Shown one piece after another: positions 10,714 through 19,802 of a stretch of DNA of 64,000 bases. Within the stretch, counting starts at the first letter, position 1. Each line of letters starts with the position of its first letter. A program made the position numbers and the translations under genes. This stretch comes from CAZDBA01 sp965224765. Lineage in GTDB: Bacteria > Planctomycetota > Planctomycetia > Pirellulales > Pirellulaceae. The notes beneath the pieces were generated by a model that saw only the letters and a program-made list of their open reading frames with translations, made no database searches and was not told the origin of the DNA. The stretch covers positions 1-64,000 of the forward strand of contig CBDDAC010000011.1 of the NCBI GenBank assembly GCA_965224765.1, read 5' to 3'.

Positions 10714-11781
10714 ATGAAACAACGTTCTACTATCCTTTTGATCATTTGCCTTTTTTCTCTTCCGTCAATCGGTTGGGCGCAAATCGACCTTTTGAATGTC
10801 CGTGAAGGGACTGGAATTCCTGAAGGTGTCCGCAGCATCTACACCAAGAGCGCGGATTACCTTGCGAGAACCCAGAAAGACGATGGGACCTGGGGCAAGG
10901 GAGCACAATTCCACGGTTCGGAGACGAACGGAATTTGCGGCCTTTGTGTTATGGCATTTCTGTCTACAGGCGAAGATCCAAACTTTGGAAAGTACGCGGT
11001 AAATATCCGCAAAGCATTGCGACAGATTATTCGTGACCAGAATCCCAAAACCGGTTACATCCAAGGCAACATGTATGTCCACGGGTTTTCCATGCTGGCT
11101 CTTTCAGAAGCTTATGGAGCCGTTGATGACGAATTGCTTTGGGCAGGGCAACCCAAGAGCGAAAAGACTCGCACCATCGGTGAAGCTTTAGAACTGGCAG
11201 TTCGCCTTGCGGTGACTTCTCAAAAGAAAAACCCAACTGATGGTTGGCGCTATGGTCCCAATGATCCGTCTGCTGACACATCCATTGTGGGTGCGGTATT
11301 GATGGGGCTACTTGCCGCCAGAAATGCAGGAATCGAAGTACCTGACGAAACCATCGATAAGGCACTTGATTACATGAAAAGCATGACTTCCGATGATTCG
11401 GGGCAGGTCGGATACAGCGGGCTGGGCGGATTCGGTGACTCCACAGCGCGTTCCTCGATCGCCTGCCTGGTTTATTCGATTGGCAAGCGCAAGGACTGGA
11501 AAGAGTTTGCCGCAACCAAAGATTACGTTGCCGACAACTTTATGAATTCCCAGAGCTCTTCCTGGCCGTACTACACACGATACTATCAGTCTCAAGCTCT
11601 GTTTCAGGCTGATTACGAAACCTGGCAAAAATGGAATCGTGAAACGATTCGCATGATGTCGGAACTCCAGTCAAATGATGGTCAACTTGGCGATGGCCAA
11701 CACGGCCCAGCCTATTCAACCGCAATGTCTCTTCTGGCACTTGCATTGAATTTTAGATTTTTACCCATTTACGAACGATAG
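10714..11781 (+). CDS. Secreted prenyltransferase/squalene-oxidase-repeat protein
   Basis: ATG at 10714 gives a signal peptide (ILLIICLFSLPSIGWAQ). The rest is made of terpene-cyclase-type alpha/alpha barrel repeats with the usual QKDDGTWG, GWRYGPNDPSADTSIVGA, SGLGGFGDSTARSS and QSNDGQLGDGQHGPAYSTA motifs. The DXDD of true squalene-hopene cyclases is absent and the length (355 residues) is about half that of a cyclase, so it is not expected to cyclise squalene. Such secreted repeat proteins are common in planctomycetes beside MoxR/vWA clusters; a binding or structural role is likely. Together with the 9761 and 11800 genes it forms one transcript. Confidence 0.75.
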   Translation: MKQRSTILLIICLFSLPSIGWAQIDLLNVREGTGIPEGVRSIYTKSADYLARTQKDDGTWGKGAQFHGSETNGICGLCVMAFLSTGEDPNFGKYAVNIRKALRQIIRDQNPKTGYIQGNMYVHGFSMLALSEAYGAVDDELLWAGQPKSEKTRTIGEALELAVRLAVTSQKKNPTDGWRYGPNDPSADTSIVGAVLMGLLAARNAGIEVPDETIDKALDYMKSMTSDDSGQVGYSGLGGFGDSTARSSIACLVYSIGKRKDWKEFAATKDYVADNFMNSQSSSWPYYTRYYQSQALFQADYETWQKWNRETIRMMSELQSNDGQLGDGQHGPAYSTAMSLLALALNFRFLPIYER

Positions 11782-11799
11782 AAAAAGCGAAAGCATTCA

Positions 11800-14700
11800 A
11801 TGTTTGATTTATCGAAACAATCAGCTGCCACAGTTTTGTGCACACTGCTCTTTTTGAATACCGTTCTAGGGCAGAATAAAGATGACGACAAAGTAGAAAA
11901 ACAACCTGAAAAGGCTTCCGCCCAAAAATTACTAGCGTGGAATAACGGAAACGTTTTGCCCGGTACGCTTGTTAAAGGCGATGAAGAAGACATTTTCTGG
12001 ATTTCAGACCTGTTCCGCGGCGAACTCCAAATTGAATTGGCGGCCTTAAACAGCGTCAAATTCCCTCGCGACGAAGCGCATCGCAAAACCGCGGAAAAGT
12101 ACTTTGTTCGTACCCTAAGTGGTGACAAACTCTATGGGGAGATTGAAAAAGTTGATGAAGACAGCCTGACCCTTCGCTCAGAGCGAAACGGCACCATCAA
12201 CATTCAGCGTGATCAGATCGGCAAATTGGTCCATCTTGGAAACGCTGGTTATGTCTTTATGGGCGTTTCAGATCTTGAAGACTGGGGCTCACTTAAGCGC
12301 ACCAAAAAGCATTGGAAAATTTCTGACTCAGGCGATTTGGAGTCCACGAAGTCTGGCATCAACCTCTTTTACCAAACGGAATTGCCGGACGCGGTACAAA
12401 TCGACCTGGTTGTCAAATGGAAAAAGAACCTGGACATGGTTTTCGGATTGGGCGTTCCTAGCAACACCAAGGTCGTCGAAAAAGTTCCAAGAATTGAAAG
12501 CTGGGAAGACGCGATGGTCTTCAGCCAGGCGGATGACTTTGACATTATTTACGAATCCATTGATCCCAAACAGAAACGCCTTGTCTTGCAGATCCAGTGG
12601 GATCGTAAGACTAATAAGGTGCTAATTCTTGATGAGCAAGGCAAGCTACTTTGCGAAACAACGATTCCTGAAAAAACTCGTGGAATCGAACAGGGCATTT
12701 ACCTGGAAAACAAGAATGGCGACATGCAGATCGAGACCTTGAGAATCAGCAAAATCGCTGCCGGTTACGATCCGTCCAAAAAAGGCGTGCAATTGACTGA
12801 CGGTACTATCGCCTACGGTGAACTGGCGTCCTTTGACGGAAAAGAATGGACGGTCATTGATCCGGATACCGAAGAAGAAACCACAATCCCAACGGAAAAG
12901 TTTCGCACAGCGCTTCTCAAGAGTTCATCTGACAAAGAAGCAGAGCTTAACACGCTGGTTCGCTTCCAAAACGGTGGTTTGATTCTGGGAATGCTGGACT
13001 CCATCGATAAGGAAACGATCTCGCTGAAAACCAACTTCTCCAGTGAACCGATTTCCAGCAAACTGGAAGGTATTTCAGTAATTCGTTTTCTCGGAATGGA
13101 CGAAGGCAAAGACCTGAAGGGGACACACACGCTATTTTCCTCGCAAGGCGAACTTTATGGTCAAGTTTTCGCGGGGACAGGCAAAGACGAAGACGTGTTA
13201 CGCTGGCGCCCTGTTGGTTGCAAAACCGGCCTACCATTAACCAATGCAGATGCAAGAATTACGTTGACGGACAAGGCTGACACGTCGGTCGACAAAGATG
13301 AAAAATGGCCTGACACCCTATACTTCGTCAACCGGGACACGATCCCTTGTCGAATCGTATCGATCGACAAAGACCGAGTCGTCTTTGAATCCTTTGCGGA
13401 AAATGACCGAGTCGATCAACAGCTAATCAAAGCCATTGACTTCTCGGCACTTCGTGCCTCAGGAAGCATTTCATGCAATGACCTGGGATGGTACTTCTCC
13501 GAAAAAGCGGAAAAGAACATCGAAATTTCAGGTGACAAAGAAATGGTGATTCGTGGAAGCGGCCGTTTTGGTCACGCTTCACTTTCCTCCGTCGGTACAT
13601 TGAAGTTTTCGCTGGATTGGAAAAATGGGCAGTACAACACGTTGGAATGTCTAAATTTTGTGCGAAGCCCAAAAGACTCCTCGGGTGGCTTGGGAGTTAC
13701 GATCATGATGTGGGACAACATGGTCATGGTTGCAGACCTTCAGCAGAACTCAAACCAGCAAATCCCAACCCAAAACAACAAGGCCGACATCGAATTTGAG
13801 TTAGCCGATAGCAAGTTGATCGTTCGAGTAAATGGCAAAAAAGCTTACACCAAGAAAGTGTCAGCCAAGAGCATCAAGGGTAATGCCGTATCGTTCAACT
13901 TGAGTAACATGAATGGTAATGGGAAACCTCAGGTGACTTTTGGGGATATTTCGATCAACAACTCTGGCTCGAGTGCCTCACCAACATTTGTTGATCCAGA
14001 GAGAAAAGAGCTGTTGCTCACCATTCCTCGTCTTCGGAAAGACAATCCTCCAAAGCACATTCTTTGTGCTCGAAACAGTGACCTGCTTCGGGGAGAGCTG
14101 ACCGCGATGGATGAGAATCGGATCTTGTTCCAATCTCGCTTGGATGGATTTACCTTCGAACGCGATGTGGTTGCCAGTATTGTTTGGCTGCACGCGAAAA
14201 CACCAAAGCAATTGGAGAAAGAAGCCAAGGACAAAGAAACACAAAAAGAAAAACCTGTTGTTTCGGAAAATCAAGTCGTCCAAATCATCATGAAGGGCGG
14301 CCAGCGTTTGACGGTAACGGCTCGATCATGGAACGAAAAGACGTTTGATGGTCTTTCAAGCACACTCGGGGAATGCAGTATTCCCATCGAAGACATTCGT
14401 GAACTTCGGCTTGGTAAATTCGCCACCGAAGCCACCGACGTTGCCTACGCTGATTGGGTGGCCAAGCCTGCACCTGAGCCAGTGATTGCCAGTGCTGACG
14501 GAGAAAACCCAGAGAGCTTTGGTAAAACCTCACCGCTGATTGGTCAGAAGTCAAAAGACTTTTCGCTCAAGATGCTGGATGGATCTACTTTCAAGCTTTC
14601 TGAAAACAAGGGAAAAGTTATCGTTCTTGATTTCTGGGCAACCTGGTGCGGCCCTTGCGTCAAAGCACTGCCAGACATGATCCGAGCGACTGACAGTTTT

Positions 14701-14994
14701 GATCCCGACAAAGTTGTTTTCATCGCGATCAATCAACTCGAAGAAGCTGAGTTGATTAAGATGTTCATCAAACGCCGAGAAATGGATATGAAAGTCGGCA
14801 TGGATAATGGCGACATTGGTGACCTGTTCGATGTGACCAGCATTCCGCAAACAGTCATCATCGACAAAGATGGAAAGATCGCATTCCTCAAAGTGGGATC
14901 TGAAGCAGGTCTCGAAGCCAAGATGGTTAAAGCGATCCAAAGCGTTTTAGATGGCGAAGCAGTTGAAGAGCCTGCACCTCCTGCCAGTAACTAA
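11800..14994 (+). CDS. Giant secreted protein with C-terminal TlpA-like thioredoxin domain
   Basis: Starts 18 bases after the previous gene. An N-terminal signal (VLCTLLFLNTVLGQ) precedes about 850 residues of beta-rich repeats, including several copies of a small barrel of the type 'NGNVLPGTLVKGDEEDIFW', 'SGDKLYGEIEKVDEDSLTL', 'DGTIAYGELASFDGKEWTV', 'NSDLLRGELTAMDENRILF', and at least one jelly-roll/LamG-like part. Residues about 905-1050 are a TlpA/AhpC-like thioredoxin fold with WATWCGPC active site and cis-Pro loop SIPQT. Thioredoxins of this class act on periplasmic disulfides. It is the last gene of the cluster, before a strong terminator. The beta repeats may target it to the same envelope complex; its substrate is unknown. 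Confidence 0.75.
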   Translation: MFDLSKQSAATVLCTLLFLNTVLGQNKDDDKVEKQPEKASAQKLLAWNNGNVLPGTLVKGDEEDIFWISDLFRGELQIELAALNSVKFPRDEAHRKTAEKYFVRTLSGDKLYGEIEKVDEDSLTLRSERNGTINIQRDQIGKLVHLGNAGYVFMGVSDLEDWGSLKRTKKHWKISDSGDLESTKSGINLFYQTELPDAVQIDLVVKWKKNLDMVFGLGVPSNTKVVEKVPRIESWEDAMVFSQADDFDIIYESIDPKQKRLVLQIQWDRKTNKVLILDEQGKLLCETTIPEKTRGIEQGIYLENKNGDMQIETLRISKIAAGYDPSKKGVQLTDGTIAYGELASFDGKEWTVIDPDTEEETTIPTEKFRTALLKSSSDKEAELNTLVRFQNGGLILGMLDSIDKETISLKTNFSSEPISSKLEGISVIRFLGMDEGKDLKGTHTLFSSQGELYGQVFAGTGKDEDVLRWRPVGCKTGLPLTNADARITLTDKADTSVDKDEKWPDTLYFVNRDTIPCRIVSIDKDRVVFESFAENDRVDQQLIKAIDFSALRASGSISCNDLGWYFSEKAEKNIEISGDKEMVIRGSGRFGHASLSSVGTLKFSLDWKNGQYNTLECLNFVRSPKDSSGGLGVTIMMWDNMVMVADLQQNSNQQIPTQNNKADIEFELADSKLIVRVNGKKAYTKKVSAKSIKGNAVSFNLSNMNGNGKPQVTFGDISINNSGSSASPTFVDPERKELLLTIPRLRKDNPPKHILCARNSDLLRGELTAMDENRILFQSRLDGFTFERDVVASIVWLHAKTPKQLEKEAKDKETQKEKPVVSENQVVQIIMKGGQRLTVTARSWNEKTFDGLSSTLGECSIPIEDIRELRLGKFATEATDVAYADWVAKPAPEPVIASADGENPESFGKTSPLIGQKSKDFSLKMLDGSTFKLSENKGKVIVLDFWATWCGPCVKALPDMIRATDSFDPDKVVFIAINQLEEAELIKMFIKRREMDMKVGMDNGDIGDLFDVTSIPQTVIIDKDGKIAFLKVGSEAGLEAKMVKAIQSVLDGEAVEEPAPPASN

Positions 14995-15045
14995 GAACAT
15001 TGAGTCAAGCTCCACATTGGCTTGGCTCCCAAATTCGAAATCCCA

Positions 15046-15080
15046 CAGCCTTGGTTAACGAACGCCAAGGCTGTTTTTTT
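15046..15080 (+). terminator. Rho-independent terminator
   Basis: Perfect 9-bp stem CAGCCTTGG / CCAAGGCTG with a 10-base loop and seven T residues, 51 bases after the TlpA-like gene. It ends the vWA-cluster transcript. Confidence 0.9.
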
Positions 15081-15204
15081 ATCAACGTCTCCACGGCTGT
15101 TTCGGCGCTTGATCGCCAAAATTTGACTCGATACCGAACGTCGATATACTTTTGAATTCGTCCCCGCTGGCCCGTCCATTCCATTGAACTTACGATCATG
15201 AAAA

Positions 15205-15442
15205 ATGTTGATTGATTTCGTGGAAGATCTGCTATCCGGAAATGCACTTCGGATCGGCCCCCCGGGCCCATCCCGACGAGGGTGATGTGATGGAGTCACT
15301 CCAAAAGGTACGAGCCTTTGAAAGAGACTGGCGGACAGAACTTCCTGGTGAGGCACATGCCCTGGATATGGATGCCGTACGATGGTCCCTCACATCCATT
15401 TACCTCGCGGCGACGTCCGTATGTAGAGCGTACTTTTGGATA
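15205..15442 (+). pseudogene. N-terminal fragment resembling a MoxR-vWA-beta-propeller (bpX) ternary-system protein
   Basis: ATG at 15205 gives MLIDFVEDLLSGNALRIG, then one frame over AHPDEGDVMESLQKVRAF, ERDWRTELPGEAHALDMDAV and LTSIYLAATSV. This pattern (short helical start, 'FE.WR.ELPGEA', aromatic/aliphatic helix) is how I remember the N-terminus of proteins annotated as MoxR-vWA-beta-propeller ternary system domain proteins. The frame break falls in a C6 run (15258-15263); five C would restore it. After about residue 80 similarity stops and low-complexity repeat DNA begins, so it is a truncated remnant. The family call rests on memory of the pattern only and is tentative. Confidence 0.35.
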
Positions 15443-15497
15443 GAACCGACCGAAATCACAGATGACGTCGCTCCGCGACTCTATTTTTGGGTGGGAT

Positions 15498-15900
15498 GCT
15501 ACCCCAGACTATAAGTCTGGGGCTAGAAGAAATTGTCGCTCCACGACAAATGCACGGTGAGGAGTGAGCACCAATAGAAACCCAGCGGGCACGCAAGACG
15601 TAGCACAAAAAATCCTCCCTTCTCCGGAGGCCTCAGGGAAGGGAGGGCGCGAAGCGGTCGGGGAGTGCGCGCGGCCGGGGAGTGCGCGAAGCGGCCAGGG
15701 AGTGCGCCGTCGCTTCAGATGGGGCAAAATCAAAGACTGAAAAAGGCTCACGAGGAGTATCGCGAGCCTTAACCACTCCTCATCTCCGTGGTCAATCCAC
15801 GTCAATGATTCATCGAATTCGTTATTGAACCGCGACAGGGATCCAAGCAACAATTGAAGCTTGAGTCATCTTGCTATAGCGAATCTTTCGTCTTTGCCAT
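15498..15900. repeat. Repeat-rich intergenic stretch with hairpins and a 17-20 bp tandem repeat
   Basis: No convincing gene. It holds a perfect inverted repeat CCCCAGACT-ATA-AGTCTGGGG (15502-15522); about three imperfect tandem units of 'GCGCGAAGCGGYCGGGGAGT' type (15648-15708); and a hairpin AAGGCTC...GAGCCTT near 15740-15768. Such elements are scattered between planctomycete genes; their function is not known. Confidence 0.6.
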
Positions 15901-15944
15901 CGCAATGAACCGCGATCGATTTCAAGCGAGAGAGCAACCTTGCT

Positions 15945-16727
15945 CTAACTTCTTTTGCGTCGAATCAACCCAACCAGACCAATCAGTCCCAATACCGCTG
16001 TTGAGCCTGGTTCAGGAACCGCACTGATTGTCAGTCTCGCGACGACGGTATTGGCATTAAAGGCGTTGTTGATTGTCGCACCCGAGACGGTGGACGTCCC
16101 GACAAAGTTGTTCAAATCACTCAAATTGACAAACGCAATTGGGTCAGATTCATCGACACCGGCTCCGCCAAGGCTAGAGAAAGCAGCTCCGCCGTTGATG
16201 GCATTCACTTCAGTTCCTGCATCATAGATCATGCCAGCGGTAATTTCGATCGTTTGGGTACCGCGGAAAACGCCAGTGTTGTCAAAAATTTCCAAGGCAT
16301 CGGCATTCCCGAAGAACGCATCATTTGATGGGATTACCATCGAAGCATAATTCAAAAAACGCTGCGTCGACGTATCAACATCAATTCGCGTAGAAATCGA
16401 TTCACCTGGATCAAAAGGGGGAGGCCCAACGGAATCTCCCAAAACGGTGACTGATTTCGAAGTAGCTTGTGCTGCCAACAGATCGGCTGCTACATCACCA
16501 GTCATTCCCTCTTCGACGAGCGGAGTAAAACTGGCTGATGCCATCCCGCCAGAGTCAAATATATCAAAGCCGCCGTCATGAAACCCTAAAAAAACCGGGG
16601 TGAAGAAGAAACCACCGGCGGATGCGGTGTTTTCAATTCTAACCTCAATCTCATCACCTCGAACGTTGGACTGAATCCCAACGACTGCGATCAAAGCAGC
16701 CACGCAAATCAGCTTTCTGAATCCCAT
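15945..16727 (-). CDS. Spondin-N domain protein with PEP-CTERM sorting signal
   Basis: A signal peptide (LICVAALIAVVGIQSNVRG) precedes a spondin_N-like domain: VRIENTASAGGFFFTPVFLG, FHDGGFDIF, then VPSNDAFFGN-type loop (IPSNDAFFGNADALEIFD) and YDAGTEVN. The C-terminus is a classical PEP-CTERM tripartite tail: VPEPGS, hydrophobic helix, RRKRS. Proteins with this tail are processed by an exosortase and associated with exopolysaccharide. Spondin_N domains in bacteria are secreted and often metal binding; the exact role is unknown. The gene is monocistronic, divergent from the kinase at 16921. Confidence 0.8.
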   Translation of the reverse strand: MGFRKLICVAALIAVVGIQSNVRGDEIEVRIENTASAGGFFFTPVFLGFHDGGFDIFDSGGMASASFTPLVEEGMTGDVAADLLAAQATSKSVTVLGDSVGPPPFDPGESISTRIDVDTSTQRFLNYASMVIPSNDAFFGNADALEIFDNTGVFRGTQTIEITAGMIYDAGTEVNAINGGAAFSSLGGAGVDESDPIAFVNLSDLNNFVGTSTVSGATINNAFNANTVVARLTISAVPEPGSTAVLGLIGLVGLIRRKRS

Positions 16728-16920
16728 TATTTAATTCTCCTCATGTGGAATGATGTCTTATAAGGGCTCAAATGTTCAAAAACATGGGGCCTAAGAAAGA
16801 TCGCGGATTTGAGGATAAAAGCGCCTCACGCAATCGAAAAAAAAAAATGAAGAAGCTCGCAGCCCGAAATTTGTAGCCAAAATCACAAACCGACATCAAT
16901 ATCGACTACGATAGGTTCAA

Positions 16921-19015
16921 ATGTCACCGCAGTCTTGTGACGATCCTCATCGCCAGTACCCTATTTCATCCATGAATAGCCAAGCGATCCAAGATTTATT
17001 CACCGAACTTCTCGACCTCCCTCCAGAGCATCGACAACAACATCTGGCAACGATTGATCAGCCAGATGAAGTGCGGGAGTCTGCCGCTCGTTTGATCACC
17101 GCCGCAGAATCTCAAGCACAATTCTTGAACGAGGATCTGTTAACGGATTTGGCCAATCTCGATCCTGATTTCTTTGAGTCCAAAAATGAGGACGTCGCGC
17201 TGCAACCGGGTGACAAGGTGGGCCAATACACGGTTGAAGCAACTTCTGGAAAAGGAGGCATGTCAATCGTCTACCGGGCAGTTCAAACGCACCCTATCAA
17301 AAGACAGGTCGCTTTAAAACTCATTCGCCCCAGTGTCATGGCTCCTAAAACGATTTTGCGTTTTTTCCGAGAGCAACAAGCTCTGGCAATGGTAGCTCAT
17401 CCAAATATCGCGACCCTTTTCGAAGTTGGCGCAACCCAAACGGGGCATCCATTCGCCGCGATGGAGTATGTAGACGGCTTGCCTATCACCGACTTTTGCA
17501 AGACCCATCGTGTCAACAACAGCTTTCGAATCGAACTGTTCATCAAAGCCTGCCAAGGTTTGGCCCAAGCCCATCGACACGGAATCATCCACCGCGATAT
17601 CAAACCTGAGAATGTATTAGTAGGAATTCGCGATGGATTGGCGATTCCCAAACTGATTGATTTTGGAATCGCAAAATTCGTGCAGCAGAATTCCGATCCC
17701 GGCCAAACAATGACCCAACCCGGTCAGGTGCTTGGCTCGCCTCGGTACATGAGTCCAGAACAAATTGAAGGCCGTGAAGTCGACGAGCGAAGTGATGTCT
17801 ATTCGGCGGGTCTGGTCCTTTTTGAACTGTTGTCTCGGTCACCATACCGAAAAGGCGACACCGCAGAAATGATGATGTCCAGCGCTCGCACCGCCGAAGT
17901 CGAATTGCTCTCCGACCGAATCCGATCTGACCGTGTTGGATTCGAGCAAGAACTATCCAAAGACGCCGTCAAATCGTTGCTTAAAACGGCAACTCAAGAT
18001 CTGAACTGGATCCTGGAAAAAGCTCTCGCCCGAGACCCCGACCAGCGTTACCGGACCATTGAGGAATTCTTGAATGATTTACGAGCCTCGTTTTTTGGTC
18101 AACCCATTTCTGTAGCAACTCCGGGCATGCTCCGCCGCGTTCATCGCTTCATTAGGACCAATCAACGCCCCATCCTTGCGACCGCCGCGATTGCCCTGAT
18201 CCTGGTGGGCTCCGTAGCGTTTTATAGTTGGCGACAATCCGTCAATGAGCTTTCGGAAATCAAACTAGCCAACAAGGTCAGTGAAGAACGATGAGCTTTC
18301 GGAAATCAAACTAGCCAACAAGGTCAGTGAAGAACGAAATGCCGCATCTAACGACTTGATTATTAGCTTATTCGCTTCGCACCAGTATCAGTTGACGCCA
18401 GAACAGTTTGATCTAACTTCAATTCGAATGTATCAGAACGAACACGATCAGATCAGAAAACGGGGAGGGCCTCAAACCCAACAAGAGAAATCGGTCTACG
18501 GAATTCTGGCGGTGTTTTATGCCATGTCTGGAAGCTTCGACGAAGCTGACGAGCTAATGGATCAGGTTACCGATTTACAGCAGCGTTCTGAACTTCATCG
18601 AGTTCGCGAAAAAATCTGTGAGAATTATGCGGCCGACGCCAAACAAAAACTGGCGTTGTTGCCAGAGGGAGACAAGTCGATTGAAAAAGCCAAGCAACAA
18701 TTGGTTCTGGGCCGATGCTATATTGTTCTTGACATGCTTTTGGATTCAGAGAAATTGATTTCCGAATCAATCGAGATCTTTGATTCGAATCCAAAACTGG
18801 CTTGCGAATCCTTGATCGCGCGAAACACACTTGCCGAGCTCTATGAACAGGCAGGAAAAACCAACGCCCACGCCCAGCTACTCCAAAAAACCTACGGCAG
18901 CTTCAAGGACAACCGCACACTTCTGGCCACAGACTGCGGAAAGAGTGCGTTTGGCAAAACCGCACAAATGCTGGCGGCCTGCGATCCGGAAAACTTCGGG
19001 GAGCTGTTGCAATGA
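16921..19015 (+). CDS. Ser/Thr protein kinase with TPR-like output region, disrupted by a 46-bp tandem duplication
   Basis: The kinase domain (about residues 100-390) has VALKLIRP (ATP lysine), IIHRDIKPENVL (catalytic loop), DFGIAK and the SPEQ activation segment end; a membrane helix lies at PILATAAIALILVGSVAFYS. The frame ends at 18294 because bases 18245-18290 are repeated exactly at 18291-18336; 46 is not a multiple of three. After the copy the protein continues (NAASNDLIISLFASHQYQL...) as helical tetratricopeptide-like segments to 19015. ATG 16972 (MNSQAIQDLF) is an alternative start. The stop overlaps the sigma factor start, so kinase and sigma factor are co-translated and the kinase probably controls that sigma factor, as is typical in planctomycetes. 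Confidence 0.8.
18245..18336 (+). repeat. Perfect 46-bp tandem duplication inside the kinase gene
   Basis: Two identical head-to-tail copies of a 46-base unit beginning ATGAGCTTTCGG and ending GAAGAACG. The duplication shifts the reading frame and introduces a TGA at 18292. Removing one copy restores an uninterrupted gene. Confidence 0.95.
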
Positions 19016-19608
19016 CAAGCGAACTCAAGGACCTTGAAAACCTTCAATCCTTCGAAACGAGAATACAAAACGAAGCCCCCAACGTCGACTCGGCGCAGTC
19101 AGAATTCGCAGACACTGGCGAATGGATGCGAAGGACATATCGAAAACTTCACCGGATCGCCGTGTCGCAGATGAGTTTCGAACGAAAGGGGCACACCCTT
19201 TCCGCGACCAGTTTGATCCATGAGGTCTTTTTGCGACTAAGGTCCAAAGATGCAAGCGACTGGATTAGCGAACGGCAATTTCTGGCAATCGTTGCTTCGG
19301 AAATGAAACGGGTTTTGATCGATGCTGCTCGAAGGAAAAAAAGTATCAAACGTGGCGGCGGCCAAATGAAACTTGCGATTGACGAATCGCAAGCCTCACA
19401 GGCGGTTGCCGATTCGGTCGTTGAGTTAAATCAAGCCATCGAGGAATTTGAGAAAATTGAACCAGAGAAGGCTGAACTTGTGCGGCTTAGATACTTTCTT
19501 GGACTGACCGAAACCGAAGCCGCCAGCACACTTCAGATCTCACGTGCCACAGCCTCTCGACACTGGGCATTCGCACGGGCCTGGCTGCTGGACTATCTTT
19601 CCAGCTAG
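19012..19608 (+). CDS. ECF-type RNA polymerase sigma factor (sigma-70 family)
   Basis: 198 residues, start ATG overlapping the kinase stop by ATGA. Region 2 is seen as LSATSLIHEVFLRLRSKDAS followed by ERQFLAIVASEMKRVLIDAA; region 4 is a helix-turn-helix at LRYFLGLTETEAASTLQISR ATASRHWAFARAWL. The 'HTLSATSLIHEVFLRL' motif is typical of the planctomycete/acidobacterial ECF groups that are encoded beside protein kinases. It directs RNA polymerase to unknown promoters, probably under control of the adjacent kinase rather than an anti-sigma factor. Confidence 0.9.
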   Translation: MTSELKDLENLQSFETRIQNEAPNVDSAQSEFADTGEWMRRTYRKLHRIAVSQMSFERKGHTLSATSLIHEVFLRLRSKDASDWISERQFLAIVASEMKRVLIDAARRKKSIKRGGGQMKLAIDESQASQAVADSVVELNQAIEEFEKIEPEKAELVRLRYFLGLTETEAASTLQISRATASRHWAFARAWLLDYLSS

Positions 19609-19704
19609 TACCCGGACCGTTTTGAATTGACGGGTAACAAGGCTAAGAAAACTGGTGTATCTAATGTTTTCGGCCCGCCAATCGAAGACGGGCCTAGGTA
19701 CTAG
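19609..19704 (-). repeat. Dispersed repeat, inverted partial copy of the 45.4-45.8 kb tandem element
   Basis: Begins immediately after the sigma factor stop codon. Its reverse complement matches 45495-45590 and 45725-45820 nearly base for base (shared blocks include CGTCTTCGATTGGCGGGCCG and TGTTACCCGTCAATTCAAAA), with about ten differences. It could act as a terminator or processing element at the sigma factor 3' end. Confidence 0.85.
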
Positions 19705-19802
19705 TCTGCAATTGTCGTTTCCAGTTCATCGTCAGGTCTGGTGAATTCGGAAAACCCGAAACTTCAATCAATTCATATGACCCGACATGAACTCGATTCG
19801 AC

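Noticed and set aside
15498..15720. CRISPR-like array
   Set aside because: The short units at 15648-15708 are directly adjacent with no spacers of regular size and no cas genes are present.
15509..15853. 114-codon minus-strand frame in the repeat-rich gap
   Set aside because: Composition follows the tandem GC-rich repeat and hairpins; no start signal.
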